Below are positions 8,976 to 18,283 of a stretch of 64,000 nt of DNA, piece by piece. The notes beneath the pieces are model-generated. The model saw only the letters and a list, made by a program, of their open reading frames with translations, searched no databases and was not told where the DNA came from. The translations under genes were made by a program, and so were the position numbers. This stretch comes from Pseudanabaena sp. PCC 6802. Lineage in GTDB: Bacteria > Cyanobacteriota > Cyanobacteriia > Pseudanabaenales > Pseudanabaenaceae. The stretch's first letter is position 1; every line of letters begins with the position of its first letter. The stretch is from positions 3,964,868 to 4,028,867 of the forward strand of contig NZ_KB235914.1 of NCBI RefSeq assembly GCF_000332175.1. The letters run 5' to 3'.

Positions 8976-9590
8976 ATGTCTACCAACGAGCGACACGAAT
9001 TCCCACGCTGGGAGGAACTCTACCAAGAAGCTCAGATCGAATCCATGCCCTGGTTCAACCCCGAGCTGGATGAAGATCTCAGAATAGCACTGGACGAACT
9101 TGGTCTGAAGGATGGGAGCGCGCTCGACCTCGGCACTGGCCCTGGTACTCAGGCTATAGAACTGGCGCGTCGGGGATTCAGCATGACAGCTACGGATCTC
9201 TCGGCGGCGGCGATCGCTCGAGCGCAGCAAAGGGTAGGGCAAGATGGACTGAAGATCGATTGGAAGCAGGATGATATCCTCGACACTTGCCTCGATCGCC
9301 AGTTCGACTTCATTTTCGATCGCGGCTGCTTTCACGTCCTCCCCCCTGAACGCAGGCAGGATTATGTCAGGACAGTTGGCGAGCTATTGAAAATGGGTAG
9401 TTACCTGTTCTTGAAATGCTTTAGCCGCTTGCAGTCAGGCGAGCAAGGGCCTTATCGCTTCACCCCAGAACAGATTCGGGAGATATTCGGAAGCCAACTG
9501 AAAGTTATCTCGATTAAAGAAACCGTTTATCAAGGTACATTGAAACCACTCCCCCAAGCACTGTTCTGCGTTATGCAGCGGGAGATGTAA
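8976..9590 (+). CDS. class I SAM-dependent methyltransferase
   Basis: A 204-residue Rossmann-fold methyltransferase. Motif I is ALDLGTGPGTQAIELA near residues 46-61, motif II ends in TATDLS, and FIFDRGCFHVLPP near 111-123 is motif IV/post-IV. The pattern resembles TehB/thiopurine-methyltransferase-like enzymes that act on small molecules or metalloids. A GTG start at 8967 is possible, but AAAGAG lies about 8 bases before the ATG at 8976, so that is preferred. Substrate is unknown and the neighbours give no hint. Confidence 0.88.
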   Translation: MSTNERHEFPRWEELYQEAQIESMPWFNPELDEDLRIALDELGLKDGSALDLGTGPGTQAIELARRGFSMTATDLSAAAIARAQQRVGQDGLKIDWKQDDILDTCLDRQFDFIFDRGCFHVLPPERRQDYVRTVGELLKMGSYLFLKCFSRLQSGEQGPYRFTPEQIREIFGSQLKVISIKETVYQGTLKPLPQALFCVMQREM

Positions 9591-9624
9591 TACCAAATCC
9601 TGTTTAGTTACCCTTTTTTACTTG

Positions 9625-9644
9625 AAGTCCGCCTGCGCGGACTT
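9625..9644. terminator. bidirectional hairpin between convergent genes
   Basis: AAGTCCGC and GCGGACTT form a perfect 8-bp stem with a 4-base loop, followed on the plus strand by TGTTTG. It sits between the convergent methyltransferase and transketolase-like genes. The stem and its flank (CATAGCCGCGACTTTCAG) resemble a dispersed repeat common in cyanobacterial intergenic DNA. Confidence 0.6.
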
Positions 9645-9670
9645 TGTTTGCATAGCCGCGACTTTCAGTT

Positions 9671-11884
9671 TTAGCCAAGCAAGGCCACTGCCCTACTCGC
9701 CAATGCATCCGCCGTCAAACCGTTAAACTCCATTAACTGTGCTGCCGTCGCCGTGGTTTCGCCGCGCTTCCAGGCAAACGTATCGCGCTTGGCGTTGCTG
9801 CGCAGCATAATCGGTTCGAGCGGTGCGCTCGCACCACCCGTAACACCAATTAAGACATCGCCTCCAAACATTTGCTCGAAGCCTGCATCATCCAGGAAAC
9901 CGCCATCAGGCACCGCGCAGGTATCCCACGCGACATCGTGAGGGCGATAGAGACGACGGGGACTGATCGCAGAAACAATTTTGGAACCAATGCCCTTTGC
10001 TTGTAGCTGTTCTGCTGCCGCATATACGGGCAGCAGGGTCATATCGCCAATGACAGCGAAGACGACGGTTTTATTGCCAGGAATTTCTTGCAAAGCGATC
10101 GCGCCATCTTGCAAACCTTTACGAGTTTGCTCGAATGTAGTGCGAATTGGTAGGGGTGATTTACTTGCGGTAATAACTACGCCCTTATTGTAGGTGCCGA
10201 GCGCCCATTCGTAACACGCTTGAATGCCATTGGCATCCGGTGGAAACAGAGGGAAAACGTTGCCGTTCCGCATCATGGCAGCAAAGTAGGCTTCGACTTC
10301 CGGGCGTTGGTGCGTCCATCCATTGCGCCCCTGCTCCAAAGCCCCCGCTGTAAACAGACAGATTGTGGAAGGGGTAGGGCGGCGCAATTCTGCCATCGCC
10401 TGCGTCACGGTTTGCCAGATCGGCAAGCCATTAATCGCAAAGGATTCGTAGGAGCACCAGAGCGTACGGCTGCCCAGCAGCGATAGGCCTGCGGCCAGAC
10501 CCGCACAGGCATCTTCGCTCAGCGGTTCGTAGACTTGTCCGTTTGGAGCCTGATTGTATAAGTCGTCAGTGGTGGGATGAACGATTTTGAGCGCCTGGTT
10601 GATGTTGGCAATGCCCGAAGCTTCGTTCCCATCAGCATTGGTGACGATAAATCCCGGATCTAACTGTCCCACCTTCCCAACAATAATTCCCATTGCGGTG
10701 GTAGAAACCTTGGCATCACCGCCAATTGGGAATTCCTCTAAAGGCAATCCATTAATCTCTGGGAGCGACAATATCGATTCGGTCACCGCTACTTTAGCAG
10801 CGGGGCCGCCGCCAGCGCGGACAAAATTTTCGCGCACTAGCTGCCATGCTTCTGGCGCGATCGCGATCGATTTCAACCCAGCTACGATATCGGCATTGTC
10901 GAGCGTATGGTGGGCGTAGAGATTGTGGGATTTTGCTCCCCGCGCGTGCACGCCAGCACCTTTGAGTTGTTTGATGATGAATACGGTCAGTTTGCCTGAC
11001 ATGGCGGACTTGTCGGCGCGATCGCAACCTGCCAATACCGCTTCCGTAAATGCCAATCTCTGTTCGAGCGAGAACATCGTGCTATCGACATATGCACCCG
11101 GTTGGTCGCGATCGTCGAAATCCTTGGCATCCACCAGAATGACTTCCTCAAAACCGTTACCCTGCCAGTAACTAATCATCTCCGCGTTAGTTTTGGTGGA
11201 AACCATGCTGTGGTGTTCTTGACTAAACCCATTCCAAACCAGAACGGGTAAGAAATTTGTCACTTCCGGATAGGCAACGTGAAAGTGCTGCATCGCACTC
11301 ATCGGATATGGTTCGCCCATACCGCCATCGCCCATGGTGAAGGGGAATAGCTTATCGCGGTGCAAGCGCGCCCCAGCCATAGCAAAGTGCTGTCCCTGAC
11401 CCAACGGCCCCGCCGGTGCCAGGATGCCTGGGATAAAGCCGGAGAGGTGCCCTAGCAGACCGTGCTTTTCTCGAAATCTCGCCCGCAGATCCAAGACGGT
11501 GTGGATGCCCATATCTTCCAGCGATCGATCCACGAACATGGCGCTGTAAAAGCCAGGGGCATGATGGCCGACCTCAGTGGGGATATTTTTGTGCCCCAAG
11601 AGAAATAAAGAAACATAGGCTTCGACCGAGCTAGCAAACCCGCCAGGGTGACCGGATGCCTTACTACCAGTAATTTGTAAAGCCAGGTAGCGCAGCGCGT
11701 CAGCGGCAAGTAAGGTTTGGAAGACAGCAGCAGGATCGTGGGGATCGGCGATCGCGCCAGTAGCGGAGTTAACGGCAGGGGATTTACCCAGAGTCTCGAA
11801 CCCAGGCAGAGTCTCGCCAAAATATTGAATACCTTCGCAAAAAGCGGGGGTGGTAAGTATAGATTCTGCTGGGGTTGCAACCAT
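9671..11884 (-). CDS. transketolase/phosphoketolase-like thiamine diphosphate enzyme
   Basis: A 737-residue ThDP-dependent enzyme. The N-terminal domain has SGHPGG near residue 77, the catalytic-loop region GPLGQGQHFAMA, and the ThDP/Mg motif GDGGMGEPYP...VLVWNGFS near residues 185-221. The C-terminal part carries RNGWTHQRPEVEAY and PPDANGIQA, which resemble the phosphoketolase C-terminal half more than true transketolase. It is shorter than canonical phosphoketolase (~790-820 residues) and lacks the housekeeping transketolase N-terminus. I therefore read it as a divergent member between the two families, perhaps acting on a ketose phosphate. It is monocistronic, convergent with the methyltransferase. 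Activity is not provable from sequence. Confidence 0.75.
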   Translation of the reverse strand: MVATPAESILTTPAFCEGIQYFGETLPGFETLGKSPAVNSATGAIADPHDPAAVFQTLLAADALRYLALQITGSKASGHPGGFASSVEAYVSLFLLGHKNIPTEVGHHAPGFYSAMFVDRSLEDMGIHTVLDLRARFREKHGLLGHLSGFIPGILAPAGPLGQGQHFAMAGARLHRDKLFPFTMGDGGMGEPYPMSAMQHFHVAYPEVTNFLPVLVWNGFSQEHHSMVSTKTNAEMISYWQGNGFEEVILVDAKDFDDRDQPGAYVDSTMFSLEQRLAFTEAVLAGCDRADKSAMSGKLTVFIIKQLKGAGVHARGAKSHNLYAHHTLDNADIVAGLKSIAIAPEAWQLVRENFVRAGGGPAAKVAVTESILSLPEINGLPLEEFPIGGDAKVSTTAMGIIVGKVGQLDPGFIVTNADGNEASGIANINQALKIVHPTTDDLYNQAPNGQVYEPLSEDACAGLAAGLSLLGSRTLWCSYESFAINGLPIWQTVTQAMAELRRPTPSTICLFTAGALEQGRNGWTHQRPEVEAYFAAMMRNGNVFPLFPPDANGIQACYEWALGTYNKGVVITASKSPLPIRTTFEQTRKGLQDGAIALQEIPGNKTVVFAVIGDMTLLPVYAAAEQLQAKGIGSKIVSAISPRRLYRPHDVAWDTCAVPDGGFLDDAGFEQMFGGDVLIGVTGGASAPLEPIMLRSNAKRDTFAWKRGETTATAAQLMEFNGLTADALASRAVALLG

Positions 11885-12163
11885 AATGATTAAGACCTAT
11901 CGATAGTTGTATGGAATGGGCTGGCTTTGCCAATTTCAAGCCTACATTATTAACGTGCAGGTATCCTGCGGACATTTAGTTAATCCGCAAGAAATAGCCA
12001 GGCGCTTTTGCGCCAGTTACAGCCGATCTCACCCTAAATTTACTATGCTTTTACGCAATCTGAGGTAACTAATGTCCTATGGATACGATAGACTAAAAAA
12101 CTTTTGTTTTTTTATCTGAGCTGCAAGGGCAAAGAACTGTTGAATAAATTAGACGAAATTCCT

Positions 12164-12571
12164 ATGACTTTTTCCGAATCGGTCGATCTAGCAGTAAATG
12201 GGACATTGATGCGCGGACTGGAGTTGAATCCTAATCTGCTGAATGTGGGAGCAACCTTTGTCCGGGAGACGACGACGGCTCCAATCTATCGGCTGTGGTC
12301 GATTGGCGATCGCCACCCCGCCATGCTGCGCGTGACAACAGGAGGAAGAGCGATCGCTCTGGAGATCTGGTCGGTTCCAGTTACGGGAGTTTGTCAGATT
12401 TTGCAACAAGAGCCTCCAGGTTTAAGCATTGGCAAAGTAATTTTGGCTGATGATGCTGTTGTGTTGGGCGTGTTAGGCGAGCCGTTCCTCTGCGAGCATC
12501 AACTAGAAATTACGGAATGGGGCGGCTGGAGAGTATACACGCAGGCGATCGCTTTACCCCAAGATATTTGA
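12164..12571 (+). CDS. AtzF/allophanate-hydrolase C-terminal-domain-like protein (gamma-glutamylcyclotransferase fold)
   Basis: A 135-residue protein starting MTFSESVDLAVNGTLMRGLE, with conserved NVGATFV, YRLWSIGDRHPAMLRV and LGVLGEPFLCEHQLEITEWGGWR. These match the gamma-glutamylcyclotransferase-like domain found at the C-terminus of allophanate hydrolases, here as a free-standing protein. An upstream ATG at 12104 would add 20 residues without family resemblance, so 12164 is chosen; neither has a strong ribosome binding site. In allophanate hydrolase this domain performs the second deacylation step. Without the amidase partner nearby, the role here is unknown. Confidence 0.7.
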   Translation: MTFSESVDLAVNGTLMRGLELNPNLLNVGATFVRETTTAPIYRLWSIGDRHPAMLRVTTGGRAIALEIWSVPVTGVCQILQQEPPGLSIGKVILADDAVVLGVLGEPFLCEHQLEITEWGGWRVYTQAIALPQDI

Positions 12572-13009
12572 ATGACTCACTATACTTAAGACTGGAGAAG
12601 CTTTTCTGCTCATACCAAATCCGGTATTGCTATCCCCTTTAAGAAGATATCAATTACACGACTTGGAAGGTTAGCACTCAGTTACAGGTCTGAAACCCAG
12701 TATCCTCGTTGAAAAGGCTAAGCAGTCCCGTCAATTGCTTGGTCAATTATCGTTTGCGGATTGATTGCCTACTGCCGCCAACCCAAGAAGCCTGCGATTG
12801 CCATCGATCGCAATTTGCTACCTTCGGCTTAACCCGAACTCACGTAGCGTACTAGCTAATCCCAATCTGTTAGCTGCTATTTTTGTGCTGTTTATGTAGC
12901 TTATACGACAATATTAAATTTGTCGCTACGTTTGCCCAAGTATTTGTCTTCAGCAGTGTAATTTGTTTGTAGACTAGATCATTATTATTTTCTTTTTAAG
13001 ATTAGCCTT
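12572..13009. other. 438-base gap upstream of dxs, no gene seen
   Basis: No convincing ORF, tRNA or known RNA motif is visible. The 12610-12850 part has higher G/C than the AT-rich final 120 bases and shows short stop-broken open stretches in both directions, so it may be a decayed coding remnant I cannot identify. The AT-rich end (12890-13005) presumably holds the dxs promoter and leader; no strong Shine-Dalgarno sequence precedes dxs. Confidence 0.5.
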
Positions 13010-14929
13010 ATGCGCCTGAGTGAAATTGTCCATCCCAACCAGTTGCACGGTTTATCAATACAACAGCTAGAGTCGATCGCAACGGAAATCCGAGAAAAGC
13101 ATTTGCAGACGATCGCAGCGACAGGCGGTCATTTGGGGCCAGGACTCGGCGTAGTAGAGCTAACCCTTGGCTTGTACCAAACTCTGGACTTAGATCGCGA
13201 CAAAGTGATATGGGATGTGGGTCACCAGGCATACCCCCACAAGATGCTGACGGGGCGCTACAAGAACTTTCACACTCTGCGACAAAAGAATGGTGTGGCG
13301 GGGTATCTCAAGCGTTGCGAGAATAAGTTCGATCATTTTGGGGCGGGGCATGCTTCTACCAGCATCTCGGCAGCTCTGGGTATGGCGATCGCCCGCGATG
13401 CTAAAGGCGAGAATTTCAAATCGGTAGCCGTGATCGGTGACGGTGCCCTGACTGGTGGTATGGCCCTAGAAGCAATTAACCATGCCGGACACTTGCCCAA
13501 GACCAACCTTTTGGTGGTGCTCAACGACAACGAAATGTCGATTTCCCCCAATGTCGGTGCTATCCCCCGCTACCTCAACCGGATGCGCCTCAGCCCGCCC
13601 CTAAAATTCATCACTAACAACATTGAAGATCAAATCCGCAACTTGCCCTTTGTAGGCGGTTCGATCGCTCCTGAGATCGATCGTATCAAGGACAATATTA
13701 AAATTCTGACCATGGTGCAGAATAAGGTGGGTGCAGTATTTGAGGAACTGGGCTTCACCTATATCGGTCCGATTGACGGGCACAACCTGCGCGATCTAAT
13801 TGAAACGTTTAATATGGCGCATAGCCTTCAGGGTCCAGTAATGGTACACGTCGCTACCACCAAGGGCAAAGGCTACAGCTATGCGGAAGAAGACAAAGTT
13901 GCTTATCATGCCCAAAATTCCTTTAACCTGGCAACGGGTAAGTCAGATGCCCCCAGCAAACCCAAGCCACCCAGCTACTCTAAGGTATTTGCCGATACTC
14001 TGATTGCTCTGGCAGAAAAAGATAAGCGCATTATCGGCATCACTGCTGCCATGGCAACGGGTACGGGTTTGGATAAACTGCAAGCCAAATTACCCGACCA
14101 GTACATTGATGTAGGTATTGCCGAGCAACATGCCATTACGCTCGCGGCTGGTTTAGCCTGTGAAGGTATGCTTCCCGTAGCGGCGATCTACTCCACCTTC
14201 TTGCAGCGTGCCTTCGACCAGATTATCCATGACGTGTGCATTCAAAACCTACATGTCTTTTTCTGCATGGATCGGGCTGGGATCGTCGGTGCAGATGGCC
14301 CCACCCACCAGGGTATGTACGACATCGCCTATCTGCGTTGCATCCCCAATATGGTGCTGATGGCTCCTAAAGACGAAGCGGAAATGCAGCAGATGATGGT
14401 GACTGGCATTCAACATAATGGGCCGATCGCCATGCGCTATCCCCGTGGTAATGGCTACGGCGTTCCTATGCAGTCGGGCGGTTGGGAAGCTTTACCAATT
14501 GGTAAAGCGGAAGTACTGCGCCAGGGTAATGATGTTCTGCTGGTGGCATACGGTTCGATGGTTTACCCTGCCATGCAGGTGGCAGAAATCCTGATGGAGC
14601 ACGGCGTACAGGCGACGGTTGTAAATGCCAGATTTGCGAAACCTCTGGATATCGAGACGATCGCACCTCTAGCCCGCCGGATCGGTAAAGTCTTCACGCT
14701 CGAAGAAGGCTGCACGATGGGTGGCTTTGGCAGCGCCGTGATGGAAGCTTTAATGGATGAGGGAATTGTCGTACCAGTGGATCGTATTGGCGTACCGGAC
14801 ATTCTGGTCGATCATGCTTCGCCCAACGAATCCTTTGCCGACCTGGGGCTGACCAGCGGACAGATCGGCGATCGCATCCTCAAGAAACTAAACGCGATCG
14901 GCGATCGGCAAGCGATTGCAAGTAGCTAA
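13010..14929 (+). CDS. dxs: 1-deoxy-D-xylulose-5-phosphate synthase
   Basis: A 639-residue ThDP enzyme that condenses pyruvate and glyceraldehyde 3-phosphate, the first step of the MEP isoprenoid pathway feeding carotenoids, phytol and quinones. It has the DXS signatures [14 protein letters not shown] near residues 40-53, [18 protein letters not shown] near 66-83 and the ThDP motif [16 protein letters not shown] near 144-159 with downstream NDNEMSIS. In the pyrimidine domain [17 protein letters not shown] holds the catalytic Glu, and [15 protein letters not shown] lies near 423-437. Length and all motifs are normal. A strong hairpin terminator follows 5 bases after the stop. Confidence 0.98.
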   Translation: MRLSEIVHPNQLHGLSIQQLESIATEIREKHLQTIAATGGHLGPGLGVVELTLGLYQTLDLDRDKVIWDVGHQAYPHKMLTGRYKNFHTLRQKNGVAGYLKRCENKFDHFGAGHASTSISAALGMAIARDAKGENFKSVAVIGDGALTGGMALEAINHAGHLPKTNLLVVLNDNEMSISPNVGAIPRYLNRMRLSPPLKFITNNIEDQIRNLPFVGGSIAPEIDRIKDNIKILTMVQNKVGAVFEELGFTYIGPIDGHNLRDLIETFNMAHSLQGPVMVHVATTKGKGYSYAEEDKVAYHAQNSFNLATGKSDAPSKPKPPSYSKVFADTLIALAEKDKRIIGITAAMATGTGLDKLQAKLPDQYIDVGIAEQHAITLAAGLACEGMLPVAAIYSTFLQRAFDQIIHDVCIQNLHVFFCMDRAGIVGADGPTHQGMYDIAYLRCIPNMVLMAPKDEAEMQQMMVTGIQHNGPIAMRYPRGNGYGVPMQSGGWEALPIGKAEVLRQGNDVLLVAYGSMVYPAMQVAEILMEHGVQATVVNARFAKPLDIETIAPLARRIGKVFTLEEGCTMGGFGSAVMEALMDEGIVVPVDRIGVPDILVDHASPNESFADLGLTSGQIGDRILKKLNAIGDRQAIASS

Positions 14930-14934
14930 AACCT

Positions 14935-14961
14935 GGTAGGGTGGGCAATGCCCACCCTACC
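14935..14961. terminator. terminator hairpin after dxs
   Basis: GGTAGGGTGGGCA and its exact complement form a 13-bp stem around a single central A, followed by GTCTTTTTG. It serves the convergent dxs and ABM genes. Palindromes of this GTAGGGTGGGCA type are common dispersed cyanobacterial repeats. Confidence 0.8.
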
Positions 14962-14976
14962 GTCTTTTTGGGAAAA

Positions 14977-15552
14977 TCACGATCGAGTTTTGGGATAAAG
15001 CCAGCCTGCAAATAGCTTTGTCATGTATGGCATTGCGATATAGGTCATGATGGCAACCATCAGTAGTGTCACCACAAGCTTCCGCAAAAATATTGGGAGG
15101 GGGTTAATTAGGGGCAAAACCAGCATGTCGATCGAATTGATCAGAACGTAAATAGCGATCCCAGACACTACCATCATTTTGTAGCGAGGAGGAGCTGGCA
15201 GTCCAGGCTGTTGAGGCAGGGTGAACCAAGTTTCTAAGCCGGTGAGAATCGCAATCTGACCCGCACCCTCTGTGAACTGATGGGCACGCCTTAACAATTT
15301 TTGGCGAATCGGAGAAATTTCCCATTGTTTGAGATGGCTAATTCGAGCGAACTTGAATACAACTCGATATTCGGGATGTTTGGGATCGATAGGGCGAAAT
15401 ACGTTCACCCCCAAGTGACCTTCAAAGGCTTTGGCAGCTTCAATCAGGTCGCGCAATGCAGCTTCAAATGCGCCTTCACAGCCCGGCTTTACCCGTTGCA
15501 AAACATCAACTGTTGCGGGAGGATCTGAACTTGAGTTTTCGAGAATGTTCAT
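14977..15552 (-). CDS. antibiotic-biosynthesis-monooxygenase (ABM) domain protein with C-terminal membrane anchor
   Basis: A 191-residue protein. Residues ~15-110 form a ferredoxin-like ABM domain (VDVLQRVKPGCEGAFEAALRDL; YRVVFKFARISHLKQWE). Two hydrophobic segments lie near residues 127-147 and 155-178, so the domain is membrane-attached with a basic C-terminus (WLYPKTRS). Such proteins have been described as small heme-independent oxygenases or dimeric sensors; membrane-anchored forms are functionally unknown. It lies 87 bases downstream of the SMP-30-like gene and may share its transcript. Confidence 0.8.
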   Translation of the reverse strand: MNILENSSSDPPATVDVLQRVKPGCEGAFEAALRDLIEAAKAFEGHLGVNVFRPIDPKHPEYRVVFKFARISHLKQWEISPIRQKLLRRAHQFTEGAGQIAILTGLETWFTLPQQPGLPAPPRYKMMVVSGIAIYVLINSIDMLVLPLINPLPIFLRKLVVTLLMVAIMTYIAMPYMTKLFAGWLYPKTRS

Positions 15553-15639
15553 GGCAAGACTAGGGTTTACTGGGTTGGCTACCTCAACAAGAATCGCTAC
15601 AGGGCGTTGCTGAAACTGTAATGAAAGCTGTCACGCCCG

Positions 15640-16557
15640 CTACAGTAATGGCTGTCCAGCAATGCCAATGTCCAATCGCACGATTCTGGCAGGTTCCAGT
15701 CCTGTAGGTGGAGGAAAAGACATACCACCATTGGTGACAACGTAAATGCTGGTGAGATCGTTTTTTGTGCGTCCAAATGCCAGTGCCGTACTCCCAGTCA
15801 TGCCTTGTTCGGCTTGGGCGACGATCGTTACGCTCCCGTCAGGAGCAATCTTGACCACACTATTATAGATATGGGTTGTGCCATATAAATTGCCCTCCCG
15901 ATCGAAAGCAAAATCATCTAGATTAATTGGCTGGACAAAAATCTCTGGCTCACCTGGTTGCCCATCGGGTTGAATTGGGATTTTAACAAGTTGCATCTTT
16001 TCTGTATTCGAGGCATAGAGGACGTTGCCGTAGACTTTAAGTCCATTCACTGCCGGAAACTCTTTGTCCTCAGAGCTACGGGCAAGTGCTGGATGTTCTA
16101 GCCAAATTCTGACGCTCTTTTTTGGTTCGTTGAGTTCCCAAATAGTGCCTCGATAGGAATCTGCAATCAAGTAGGAGCCTTCTGCTAAAGGTGTTAAGCC
16201 ATTTAAGAAAACGGCATCAGGCAAGGTCACTAATACCGCTACATCCCCTTGGGGTGTAATGGTAAATACAGTAGAAAGGTTTTCAGAGTTCCAGGCTGTC
16301 AGTAACAAGTTGCCCAGCGGGGTCAACGTCAACCCAGTGGCTTTCCCCGCGATCGCAGCATGAACCACAGGCACTCCGTCAGATCCAATCCGCAAGATTT
16401 TTCCGTCCAAATGACTGCTAACAAACAAAGTGCCATCGGAACGAACCACAATGCTTTCCAGAAAGGTATTAACTGGCAATTCCGCAATGGGGTAAAATGG
16501 AGCAAGAGCGACAGGGGTTTCTGCAAAGATAGTTGGTAATTCGTCTGAGGCAGACAT
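15640..16557 (-). CDS. SMP-30/gluconolactonase-like beta-propeller protein
   Basis: A 305-residue protein with repeated beta-propeller blades (FLESIVVRSDGTLFVSSHL; GLTLTPLGNLLLTA; NGLKVYGNVLYASN; LDDFAFDREGNLYGT). SMP-30/YvrE-like enzymes hydrolyse lactones, though many homologues have unknown substrates. The open frame extends 33 codons upstream, but the ATG at 16557 follows AAAGGA with 6-base spacing and gives MSASDELPTIFAET, so it is preferred. No signal peptide is seen with this start. It lies just downstream of an AraC-family regulator on the same strand, which may control it. Confidence 0.82.
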   Translation of the reverse strand: MSASDELPTIFAETPVALAPFYPIAELPVNTFLESIVVRSDGTLFVSSHLDGKILRIGSDGVPVVHAAIAGKATGLTLTPLGNLLLTAWNSENLSTVFTITPQGDVAVLVTLPDAVFLNGLTPLAEGSYLIADSYRGTIWELNEPKKSVRIWLEHPALARSSEDKEFPAVNGLKVYGNVLYASNTEKMQLVKIPIQPDGQPGEPEIFVQPINLDDFAFDREGNLYGTTHIYNSVVKIAPDGSVTIVAQAEQGMTGSTALAFGRTKNDLTSIYVVTNGGMSFPPPTGLEPARIVRLDIGIAGQPLL

Positions 16558-16643
16558 ATGCGTTCCTTTCGACAAAGTGCAATTGCGTCGAGCTAATGTT
16601 AGCGTATCAGTAAAATATCGATAGGTCTTTCCCAATCTTTTGA

Positions 16644-16661
16644 AAAAATTGCACAATTTTT
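16644..16661. promoter_or_regulatory. perfect palindrome upstream of the SMP-30-like gene
   Basis: AAAAATTG-CA-CAATTTTT is a perfect 8-bp inverted repeat about 90 bases before the SMP-30-like start and 19 bases after the AraC stop. It could be an operator for the downstream gene or a weak terminator of the AraC gene. Confidence 0.35.
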
Positions 16662-16679
16662 CGATCGAATGATGCCGGA

Positions 16680-17567
16680 TTATTTCACCTCATTGCGATA
16701 GGTTTTAGGGGTAGTACCCAGATGTTTGCGAAACAAGCGCGTCAGATGGCTCTGGCTGGAAAATCCGCACTGAATCGCAATATCTGAGATCGCAGCATCT
16801 GATTTTTTGAGTAGGTGCTGCGATCGCTGCAAGCGACATCGAACAATGAACTGGTGGGGAGAAATGCCTGTGGCTTTTTTAAAGCTTGAGGCAAAATAAC
16901 ACGTACTCATCCCGACCAGTGCAGACAGGTCTGCTAACTTAAGGTCTTGCTCCAAATGTTCCTGGATATAAGCAGTCACCTGCTTCAAGACTGATTGAGG
17001 TAACTGTCCCGCTTGGGAAAAGGTTGGTGGAACTGCCGAGTACTTTCTGAGCAAGTGTATCCCCAGACAATTCACCAGCGCTTCAACGTACAAGCGATCC
17101 TGTCCCCCATTCATCTCCAACTCGGACTTAAGGGTTAACCCAATCTGCTGAATCAACGGATCGACCTGAGGTAGACAGGGCAGCAAATCTACTCGATCTG
17201 GTGCGATCGCCTCATAGGCAAGCTGGCTTAAAACATCAGGATCGAGCGTCAAGATCGAAAACTCCGATGTTCGATCCCACTGCACTTGATGTGTAACGCG
17301 AGCAGGAATTACGATCGCCTGTTCTGTTAAAACTTGCTCGCACTGCACTCGTCCATCCAATCGCCGCTTCACGTGCAGATTTGGAGAAATATGAGTATGA
17401 ATGGCAATTTTATGGTTTGCATAGGAGTACTCTGGAGTTTCAAAAGGTGGATAGCGAAAATGCTCTAGGGTTATCCCCTGCCAACCTGCTTCAACACTGG
17501 AGAGTAACGGAAGGCGTGGCAAAATTGGAGCCAGAGACGCTTGTCTAGTGTTGGGAACGTCTGCCAT
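16680..17567 (-). CDS. AraC-family transcriptional regulator
   Basis: With the ATG at 17567 the protein has 295 residues. The N-terminal ~185 residues form a sensor domain, and the C-terminal ~100 hold two helix-turn-helix motifs (DLKLADLSALVGMSTCYFASSFKKATG; ISDIAIQCGFSSQSHLTRLFRKHLGTTP), the second being the classic AraC signature. A GTG at 17648 would add 27 residues but would include the inverted repeat described upstream, so the shorter form is preferred. The family activates nearby catabolic or stress genes; the adjacent SMP-30-like and ABM genes are the obvious candidates. Confidence 0.9.
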   Translation of the reverse strand: MADVPNTRQASLAPILPRLPLLSSVEAGWQGITLEHFRYPPFETPEYSYANHKIAIHTHISPNLHVKRRLDGRVQCEQVLTEQAIVIPARVTHQVQWDRTSEFSILTLDPDVLSQLAYEAIAPDRVDLLPCLPQVDPLIQQIGLTLKSELEMNGGQDRLYVEALVNCLGIHLLRKYSAVPPTFSQAGQLPQSVLKQVTAYIQEHLEQDLKLADLSALVGMSTCYFASSFKKATGISPHQFIVRCRLQRSQHLLKKSDAAISDIAIQCGFSSQSHLTRLFRKHLGTTPKTYRNEVK

Positions 17568-17575
17568 GACAAAAG

Positions 17576-17620
17576 ATGAGCCGTTTAGTGATACTGCTAT
17601 TACAACTATAAGCGGCTCAT
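17576..17620. promoter_or_regulatory. inverted repeat upstream of the AraC gene, possible autoregulatory operator
   Basis: ATGAGCCG (17576-17583) and CGGCTCAT (17613-17620) are exact 8-bp inverted arms separated by 29 bases, 9 to 53 bases before the preferred ATG. The arms are far apart for a terminator and fit a looped or dimer-bound operator. Binding is inferred only from position. Confidence 0.35.
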
Positions 17621-17784
17621 TTGCCGCTTGTAACCTTTTGGACTCCACCAGCCAACTTGATACGGTCAGCGTGCAATGGGATTGTTATACGATGGCATGC
17701 TTTCCTATCTTTCCACTGAGCGATCCATTATTCTGTAACGATCTGCAAATCATACTTTCAAACCTGCTAAGGCAGTTTAGCAAA

Positions 17785-18150
17785 TTAGATGTTCTGTGCA
17801 ATTCGCCAAAGAACTCCACTCGGATCGTATAAAATAAAGTCTCTCATTTTCCATGGTCTGTCTTCAGGTTCTGTAACCTTAACCTGATATTTGTCCGCGA
17901 TCCCAACACTCAGGATATGTTGATACCAACTTTCAACATCTTTCACTAGCAAGTGCATCATAAAGTTATTCGCATGTTCTCTTTCGTAAAAGTCTTGCAG
18001 TAGAAAACTGTGGTTGCCGCAGTAGAAATAGGCTATCCCATCTTCATCAGAAGCCATGATAAATCCTAAATCACGGTAAAAGGCTTTGGATATCTCGAAA
18101 TTTTGAGCAGGTACAAATGCCTTGATTTCTACAACCTCTAATCTTTCCAT
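17785..18150 (-). CDS. VOC-superfamily (glyoxalase/bleomycin-resistance-like) protein
   Basis: A 121-residue single-domain protein with two beta-alpha-beta-beta-beta halves: VVEIKAFVPAQNFEISKAFYRDLGFIM and MMHLLVKDVESWYQHILSVG, ending RDFILYDPSGVLWRIAQ. The last part is the typical VOC C-terminal strand pair. Members bind metals or sequester small molecules; metal ligands are not clear here, so it may be a binding protein instead of an enzyme. It is monocistronic, 218 bases upstream of the AraC start on the same strand. Confidence 0.85.
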   Translation of the reverse strand: MERLEVVEIKAFVPAQNFEISKAFYRDLGFIMASDEDGIAYFYCGNHSFLLQDFYEREHANNFMMHLLVKDVESWYQHILSVGIADKYQVKVTEPEDRPWKMRDFILYDPSGVLWRIAQNI

Positions 18151-18283
18151 ACTAGATAACTCACTCTATGATTTTCCTGTTAGTTCCTTGAACTTCTAGC
18201 GATCGCCTCAAAGTAGCTGCCCTCACTGGGAATTGAAGTCGTTTAACGGCTCAGAACGAAAGGAGAAATTGACGTAAGCCCTA

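Noticed and set aside
9753-11171. Several plus-strand open frames opposite the transketolase-like gene
   Set aside because: They lack ribosome binding sites and domain features and mirror the GC-rich coding strand.
12610-12850. Possible transposase remnant or tRNA upstream of dxs
   Set aside because: No cloverleaf or transposase motif could be built; frames are broken by stops.
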